Source: Gammaproteobacteria bacterium
Lineage (GTDB): Bacteria; Pseudomonadota; Gammaproteobacteria; Immundisolibacterales; Immundisolibacteraceae
Direction of reading: 5' to 3'
DNA: 9,097 bases
NCBI GenBank assembly: GCA_003526065.1
Contig: DQBD01000097.1
Coordinates: 1,484-10,580, forward strand
This document shows positions 5,307-9,097 of the stretch, one piece after another. A program made the translations under genes and the position numbers. Within the stretch, counting starts at the first letter, position 1. Each line of letters begins with the position of its first letter. Below the pieces are notes generated by a model. That model was not told where the DNA came from and did no database searches. It saw only the letters and a program-made list of their open reading frames with translations.

Positions 5307-6908
5307 TCAGCGCACGGCGTGATCTTCCATCACCAGCTGCGCGCCGCGCCAGGCCAGCGCCATGGTCGCGGCATTGGTGTGGGCCGAAACCAGGGTTGGC
5401 ATGATCGAGCAGTCGATCACCCGCAGACCGCTGAGGCCGTGCACGCGTAGGCGCGCGTCGACCACGGCCATTGGGTCGTGGCCCATCTTGCAGGTACCGG
5501 CCGGATGCGCCACCGGCCCACCGAACTCGCTGTGGAAGGCCAGCGCCTGCTCGTCGCTGTGCACCGCCGGGCCGGGGCTGGTCTCGCCCACCAGCAGGTC
5601 CGCCAGCGGCGCCTGCGACGCGAGCGCGCGGATGTAGCGCAGGATGCGTCCGCTCATCAGGCGGTCTTCCTCGGCGGTGAAGTAACCGGAACGGATGCGC
5701 GGCGCGGCGGCCGGATCGCGGCTGGTGATCATGACGCTGCCCTGACTTTCCGGGCGCAGCTGGTAGCCGAAGACCTGGATGCCGTGCTCTTTTTCAAACG
5801 CCATGGACAGGCGCCCGGGCTGCAACGAAAACGGCGCCATCACCAGTTCGGCATCCGGCCGCGTCAGCTCCGGACGGGTGCGCACGAAGGCCACCACGTC
5901 GTGCGACCCGGTGGCCATCAGGCCCTTGCGGGCAAGCAGGTACTGCAGCACGTTACGCCCCAGCCGCCAGCCGCCGAACTGGCCGTTCAGGCTGCTCGGC
6001 GCGCGCAGGCGGAACTGCACCACCATCATGCGATGCTCGCGCAGGTTCTGTCCGACACCGGGCAGGTCGTGCACGACCGCAATGCCAAGCGATTTCAGGT
6101 GCTCGGCCGGGCCGACACCGGACAACTGCAACAGCTGCGGTGACTGCAGCGTGCCGCCGGCCAGGATCACCTCGCGCGCGGCGCGAAACACCTGCGGCTG
6201 GCCATTGCGCGTGCCCGCCACACCGACCGCGCGCGTGCCCTCGAACAGCACCTGACCGGCCAGAAAGCCGGTCACCACACGCAGGTTGGACCGATTCATG
6301 ACCGGCCGCAGGAAGGCCGCCGCGGCGTCCTCGCGCCGGCCGTCGCGAATCGTGAACTGCACGTAGCCGATGCCTTCCTGCTCCGGCCGGTTGAGGTCGT
6401 TCTTGACCGGCAGTCCGAGCCGGCTGCCGGCCGCGATGGCGGCATCGCACAGCGGGTGCGGGTTCGGGTGGCAACTGACGCGCAGCGGGCCGCCGCTGCC
6501 GCGCACCTCGTCGGCACCCAGTTCATGGTCCTCCATGGCCTTGAAGCAGGGCCCGATATCGGACCAGCCCCAGCCGGGGTTGCCGGCAGCGGCCCAGTCC
6601 TCGAAGTCCTGCGGCTGGCCACGGGTGTAGAACATGCCGTTGACGGTGCTGGAACCGCCCAGCATGCGTCCGCGCGGCCAGGATTCCGATTCGTTGCCGT
6701 TACCCGGCTCCGGTTCGGTGTCGAAACGACGCACGTGGTGCTGGTCGAACAACAGCTTGCCGAAGCCCTTGGGCATGCGCACGATCAGGCTGTTGTCGTC
6801 CGCGCCGGCTTCCAGCAACAGCACGCTGAACCTGCCGCCTTCACTCAGACGATTGGCCAGCACGCAACCGGCCGAGCCGGCGCCGACGATGATGAAGTCC
6901 GCGTCCAC
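5307..6908 (-). CDS. GMC family FAD-dependent oxidoreductase (choline/alcohol dehydrogenase-like)
   Basis: A 533-residue flavoprotein that oxidises an alcohol group on an unknown substrate. The FAD-binding motif VGAGSAG is at residues 8-14. GMC signature 1 includes RGRMLGGSSTVNGMFYTRG and signature 2 includes GGTLQSPQLLQLSGVGP. The C-terminal catalytic region has AHPAGTCKMG, with His468 matching the GMC active-site histidine, and SAHTNAATMAL, with His510/Asn512 as the partner position. A GTG start at 6908 is chosen because AGGGAGGGG (6920-6912) precedes it at close spacing and the FAD motif then sits where it does in the family; an ATG at 6953 would add 15 arginine-rich residues. There is no signal peptide, so it is probably cytosolic or membrane-peripheral. 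It lies 63 nt downstream of the M48 peptidase gene on the same strand, possibly co-transcribed. No betaine, alkane or other pathway partner is present to reveal the substrate. Confidence 0.94.
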   Translation of the reverse strand: MDADFIIVGAGSAGCVLANRLSEGGRFSVLLLEAGADDNSLIVRMPKGFGKLLFDQHHVRRFDTEPEPGNGNESESWPRGRMLGGSSTVNGMFYTRGQPQDFEDWAAAGNPGWGWSDIGPCFKAMEDHELGADEVRGSGGPLRVSCHPNPHPLCDAAIAAGSRLGLPVKNDLNRPEQEGIGYVQFTIRDGRREDAAAAFLRPVMNRSNLRVVTGFLAGQVLFEGTRAVGVAGTRNGQPQVFRAAREVILAGGTLQSPQLLQLSGVGPAEHLKSLGIAVVHDLPGVGQNLREHRMMVVQFRLRAPSSLNGQFGGWRLGRNVLQYLLARKGLMATGSHDVVAFVRTRPELTRPDAELVMAPFSLQPGRLSMAFEKEHGIQVFGYQLRPESQGSVMITSRDPAAAPRIRSGYFTAEEDRLMSGRILRYIRALASQAPLADLLVGETSPGPAVHSDEQALAFHSEFGGPVAHPAGTCKMGHDPMAVVDARLRVHGLSGLRVIDCSIMPTLVSAHTNAATMALAWRGAQLVMEDHAVR

Positions 6909-6971
6909 GTTCCCCTCCCTGTGATGCGCTTCCCGCCGACGCGGGGGCGCCAAGTGTAGGCGAACGCGCCG

Positions 6972-7763
6972 TCAGGGCGCCCGGCAGCCCGGCTGGCGCC
7001 CCTGCGCCCGGGCCTGCTCATACAGCGACACGGCCTGTGGCAGGCGGCCTTGCAGCGCCTCGATGCGCCCCCCCGGTGACGGGTGGGTGGAAAGAAACTC
7101 CGGTGGCCCGCCGCCGTTGGTGCGGGCCATGTTCTGCCACAGGGCAACGCTCTGACGCGGGTCGAAGCCGGCCCGCGCCATCAGGTCCAGGCCCAGCAGG
7201 TCGGCCTCGCTCTCCTGCGTGCGCGAGAACGGCAGCAGCACGCCCACCTGCGCGCCGACGCCCAGCAGGCCCATCAATTGCTGCTTGGCCGGCGTCATGC
7301 TGCCGCCGATGGCCTGCACCGCCTGCAGCCCCGTGCCGACCAGGGTCTGGTTGGACAGCCGCTCGCCGGAGTGACGCGCCAGCACGTGCGCCACTTCGTG
7401 CCCGACCACGGTGGCCAACTGATGCTGATTCGTGGCCACCTTCAGCAGGCCCGTGTTGACACCGATCTTGCCGCCCGGCAGCGCGAAGGCATTGGCCGAT
7501 TCATCGCGAAACACCGTCACTTCCCACGCCTGGCCAGTGCTGGGCACCAGCGCCGTGATGGCGCGCGCCACGCAGCGCACGTAGGCATTCACGCGCGGAT
7601 CGCTCTCGACCGGCTCCTTCTTGCGGATTTCGTCGTACGCAGCCAGGCCCATCTGCGCCACCTCGGTGTCCGAGAACAGCTGCAACTGACTTCGACCCAG
7701 CGGCGAGGTGGCGCAGGCGGCGACGATCATCACCGACAGCAACAGGCACAACGGCTTGAGCAT
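6972..7763 (-). CDS. M48 family metallopeptidase, predicted lipoprotein
   Basis: A 263-residue zinc protease, probably anchored in the outer membrane and facing the periplasm. The N-terminus MLKPLCLLLSVMIVAAC ends in a lipobox with Cys17. The catalytic HEVAH is at 122-126, with Glu184 in ESEAD as the third zinc ligand, and LSTHPSPGGRI near 224 is the usual M48 C-terminal element. Organisation and size match the stand-alone periplasmic M48 group (LoiP/YcaL-like) that handles misfolded envelope proteins; the specific target cannot be read from sequence. The start is supported by GGAG (7776-7773) 9 nt upstream. The gene diverges from the small exported-protein cluster, with 120 nt between starts, and GMC follows it on the same strand. 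Tandem envelope functions on both sides fit a periplasmic role. Confidence 0.94.
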   Translation of the reverse strand: MLKPLCLLLSVMIVAACATSPLGRSQLQLFSDTEVAQMGLAAYDEIRKKEPVESDPRVNAYVRCVARAITALVPSTGQAWEVTVFRDESANAFALPGGKIGVNTGLLKVATNQHQLATVVGHEVAHVLARHSGERLSNQTLVGTGLQAVQAIGGSMTPAKQQLMGLLGVGAQVGVLLPFSRTQESEADLLGLDLMARAGFDPRQSVALWQNMARTNGGGPPEFLSTHPSPGGRIEALQGRLPQAVSLYEQARAQGRQPGCRAP

Positions 7764-7840
7764 GGGTTGGGACTCCAGGTGTGGCGACCGAGGCGTTCAG
7801 CGTGGGTTCAGGCAGCGCCGCCTAAGGTGGCTTCACGCGA

Positions 7841-7859
7841 GACGGGGATCGGCCCCGTC
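7841..7859. promoter_or_regulatory. Hairpin in the leader of the His-rich gene
   Basis: GACGGGG (7841-7847) and CCCCGTC (7853-7859) form a perfect 7-bp stem with loop ATCGG, ending 11 nt before the GGAGG ribosome binding site (7871-7875). It could be a leader RNA hairpin or a protein-binding inverted repeat in the 120-nt divergent region. No clear promoter boxes were found there. Confidence 0.3.
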
Positions 7860-7883
7860 CGAAGCGGCCTGGAGGACACTGCC

Positions 7884-8237
7884 ATGGCAACCGGAAGGGT
7901 ACTGAAGAATCTGTTTTTGGGCATGACGCTGGCCGGCACGCTGCTGGCCGTGGCACCGGTGCAGGCCGGGGAACGCCACCTGGGCCAGCAACACGAGTAT
8001 CGCTATCACCGCGACTACTCCGACCATCACCGCCACCGCAAGCAGCACTACCGGGAGCACCGTCGCTGGGACCGCGGCCACCACTATCGCCACGGCTGGC
8101 ACCACCGTCCGCACCGCTACTACCACGCGCCGCGCCGGCACTGGTCCCATCGCCACTACCGTGGGTGTGGACATCACGGCTACGGGCACGGCGGGCTGGT
8201 CGGCTTCGTGGTCGAGTACAGCCGCTACGACGACTGA
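7884..8237 (+). CDS. Small exported His/Arg/Tyr-rich protein
   Basis: A 117-residue protein not assignable to a named family. GGAGG at 7871-7875 lies 8 nt before the ATG. Residues 1-28 are a signal peptide (RVLKNLFLGMTLAGTLLAVA, cleavage after VQA). The predicted 89-residue mature part is extreme in composition: about 21 His, 17 Arg and 11 Tyr, in runs such as DHHRHRKQHYREHRRW and HHRPHRYYHAPRRHWSHRHY. The tail GLVGFVVEYSRYDD is more ordinary. One cysteine is present (GCGHH). Such clusters could bind transition metals (nickel, copper, zinc) or act as a basic envelope polymer; both are inferences. It is the first gene of a three-gene same-strand set, 25 nt before the glycine-zipper lipoprotein gene. 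The start site and signal peptide make it a real gene rather than a shadow of the long frame antisense to the protease gene. Confidence 0.8.
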   Translation: MATGRVLKNLFLGMTLAGTLLAVAPVQAGERHLGQQHEYRYHRDYSDHHRHRKQHYREHRRWDRGHHYRHGWHHRPHRYYHAPRRHWSHRHYRGCGHHGYGHGGLVGFVVEYSRYDD

Positions 8238-8262
8238 CCCCGCTGCCCACGGAGACACCACC

Positions 8263-8799
8263 ATGAAGCTACGTGTACTCGTGCTGACCGTACCCCTGCT
8301 GACCGGCTGCGCCGGCCAAGCGGCAGCCGGTCACCGCGCCGACCGCGACCGATACCACGTGGACGCACGCGTGGTTGACGTGGAACCCATGTACCGCACC
8401 GTGCGCGTGGAACAGCCACGCCGCGAGTGCTGGGACGAGGAGGTGTACGTGGAGCGGCGTGGTTACCGATCGCATACCGGCACCATTCTGGGCGGCATCG
8501 TCGGTGGCGTACTGGGCCACGAACTGGGTGGACGACACCACCACGGCCTGGCCACCGCTGCCGGCACCGTGCTGGGTGCGTCCATCGGCCGTGACCTCAG
8601 CCATCGACGCGCCGCGGACGGCTACTACACCGTCCGCGAGCGCTGCGATATACGCACCGAATACCGCGCCGAACAACGCCTGGACGGCTACCGGGTAACC
8701 TATGTCTATGCCGGCCGCGAACACGTGACCTATACCGACTACGACCCTGGCGACGTGATCCGGGTCCGTGTGGCGGTGCAGCCGACGCGCGACTACTGA
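8263..8799 (+). CDS. Glycine-zipper (17 kDa antigen-like) outer-membrane lipoprotein
   Basis: A 178-residue predicted lipoprotein. The start ATG at 8263 has GGAG (8251-8254) 8 nt upstream and is followed by MKLRVLVLTVPLLTGC, a signal peptide with lipobox LTGC and lipidated Cys16. Residues about 72-111 form the glycine-zipper two-helix domain (HTGTILGGIVGGVLGHELGG, then GTVLGASIGRDL), as in Rickettsia 17 kDa antigen/SlyB-type proteins. It is preceded by EPMYRTVRVEQPRRECWDEE and followed by a C-terminal domain with YDPGDVIRVRVAVQP, an arrangement seen in many proteobacterial lipoproteins of this class. These proteins sit in the outer membrane and are linked to envelope integrity; the precise role is unknown. 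Cys56 and Cys128 could pair. Starts upstream of 8263 would overlap the His-rich gene and lose the signal peptide. Confidence 0.9.
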   Translation: MKLRVLVLTVPLLTGCAGQAAAGHRADRDRYHVDARVVDVEPMYRTVRVEQPRRECWDEEVYVERRGYRSHTGTILGGIVGGVLGHELGGRHHHGLATAAGTVLGASIGRDLSHRRAADGYYTVRERCDIRTEYRAEQRLDGYRVTYVYAGREHVTYTDYDPGDVIRVRVAVQPTRDY

Positions 8800-8815
8800 C
8801 CTTGCGAGTGCCGTG

Positions 8816-9079
8816 ATGCAGCCGATCAACAAGACTTCCCGCTGGGGATGCCTGGGCGCCGGCCTGCTGGCGTTGCTGCTGGCCGGTGGCGCCGTCGCCG
8901 ACACGCCGATGGGCCAGGAGCGCGGCGAGCGCTACCGCGACCCCGGCGAACAGCGCTACCGCGACCGTGGAAGCTGGGATCGCGGCGATCGGGACCCGTC
9001 ATGGCGGCGTCCGCGTGATGCCCGTCGTGTCGAACGTGACCGCGACGAACGCCCCCTCGGCCAGTCCGATGACCGTTAG
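8816..9079 (+). CDS. Small exported Arg/Asp-rich protein
   Basis: An 87-residue protein with no recognisable family. A signal peptide (GCLGAGLLALLLAGGAVA, cleavage after Ala28) is followed by a low-complexity mature part of about 59 residues rich in alternating Arg and Asp/Glu (RYRDPGEQRYRDRGSWDRGD, RRVERDRDER), probably disordered. The start at 8816 is preferred because it gives a proper signal peptide; the RBS is weak (GCGAG ending at 8808, 7 nt upstream), and translation may be coupled to the lipoprotein gene, whose stop lies 16 nt before. An in-frame ATG at 8768 inside that gene would spoil the signal peptide. The last six codons and the TAG lie within a perfect inverted repeat at the window end, so the C-terminus should be treated with caution. 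Confidence 0.7.
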   Translation: MQPINKTSRWGCLGAGLLALLLAGGAVADTPMGQERGERYRDPGEQRYRDRGSWDRGDRDPSWRRPRDARRVERDRDERPLGQSDDR

Positions 9080-9097
9080 TAACGGTCATCGGACTGG
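9061..9097. repeat. Perfect 18-bp inverted repeat at the window end
   Basis: CCAGTCCGATGACCGTTA (9061-9078), one G, then its exact reverse complement up to the last base (9080-9097). Read as RNA it makes a 15-bp stem with loop TTAGTAA. It overlaps the stop codon of the Arg/Asp-rich gene. It may be an intrinsic terminator whose T-run lies just past the window, or a fold-back or assembly artefact at a contig end. Confidence 0.75.

Noticed and set aside
5307..6908. GMC enzyme as choline dehydrogenase betA
   Set aside because: The family signatures are general to GMC enzymes, and no betaine aldehyde dehydrogenase, transporter or BetI regulator is adjacent. The substrate cannot be named.
7980..8160. 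Repeated CAC/CGC-rich blocks in the His-rich gene as a tandem DNA repeat
   Set aside because: The similarity follows from His and Arg codons; no fixed unit length or conserved copy could be found.
7083..8237. Long + strand open frame of 384 codons running into the His-rich gene
   Set aside because: Its first two-thirds are antisense to the M48 protease gene, which has an intact signal peptide, HEVAH and ESEAD. The ATG at 7884 has a strong ribosome site and begins a clean signal peptide.
1..9097. tRNA, rRNA, CRISPR arrays, insertion sequences or attachment sites
   Set aside because: No cloverleaf, rRNA-like block, regularly spaced direct repeat, transposase frame or target-site duplication was seen. 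This was by eye only; a covariance-model scan would be decisive.

Overview
The window looks like a GC-rich proteobacterial contig, probably from a draft or metagenome assembly, made of two blocks of different character. Positions 1 to about 1700 hold a complete purF of the alphaproteobacterial type, followed by two palindromic dispersed-repeat units of a kind familiar from alphaproteobacterial intergenic DNA. From about 1723 to the end the content and codon use change. Leucine codons are split roughly evenly between CTC and CTG in purF, whereas 18 of 19 are CTG in the HNH gene. The first gene after the change is missing its front end. The simplest reading is an assembly join, or less likely a recombination point, between about 1684 and 1722. 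The larger block resembles a gamma- or betaproteobacterial genome; this is a judgement from protein style, not a database result.

Layout: purF (+, 34-1569); inverted repeat pair (1578-1683); a 5'-truncated CsgG-like/SH3b gene (+, 1723-2217) ending in a strong intrinsic terminator; a convergent two-gene operon on the minus strand made of a RuBisCO-like protein (2747-3943) and a cupin (2289-2750) overlapping by 4 nt; an AT-rich divergent intergenic region with a hairpin plus T-run; an HNH nuclease (+, 4114-4719); a universal stress protein (+, 4831-5289); a GMC flavin oxidoreductase (-, 5307-6908); an M48 metallopeptidase lipoprotein (-, 6972-7763); then a + strand cluster of three small exported proteins: His-rich (7884-8237), glycine-zipper lipoprotein (8263-8799) and Arg/Asp-rich (8816-9079). 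The window ends exactly at the end of a perfect 37-nt inverted repeat.

The most interesting biology is the RuBisCO-like protein and cupin pair. In Rhodospirillum rubrum a RuBisCO-like isomerase and a cupin act one after the other in the methylthioadenosine-isoprenoid shunt, turning 5-methylthioribulose-1-phosphate into 1-methylthioxylulose-5-phosphate and then into 1-deoxyxylulose-5-phosphate plus methanethiol. The pair here could do the same. However, its active-site residues deviate (His where RuBisCO has metal ligand Glu204, no loop-6 lysine), so a different reaction, for example of the isoapionate type, is a real alternative. The three-gene exported cluster at the right end looks like a small envelope operon; its His-rich protein could bind metal. 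No RNA genes, CRISPR array, insertion sequence or recognisable defence system was found.
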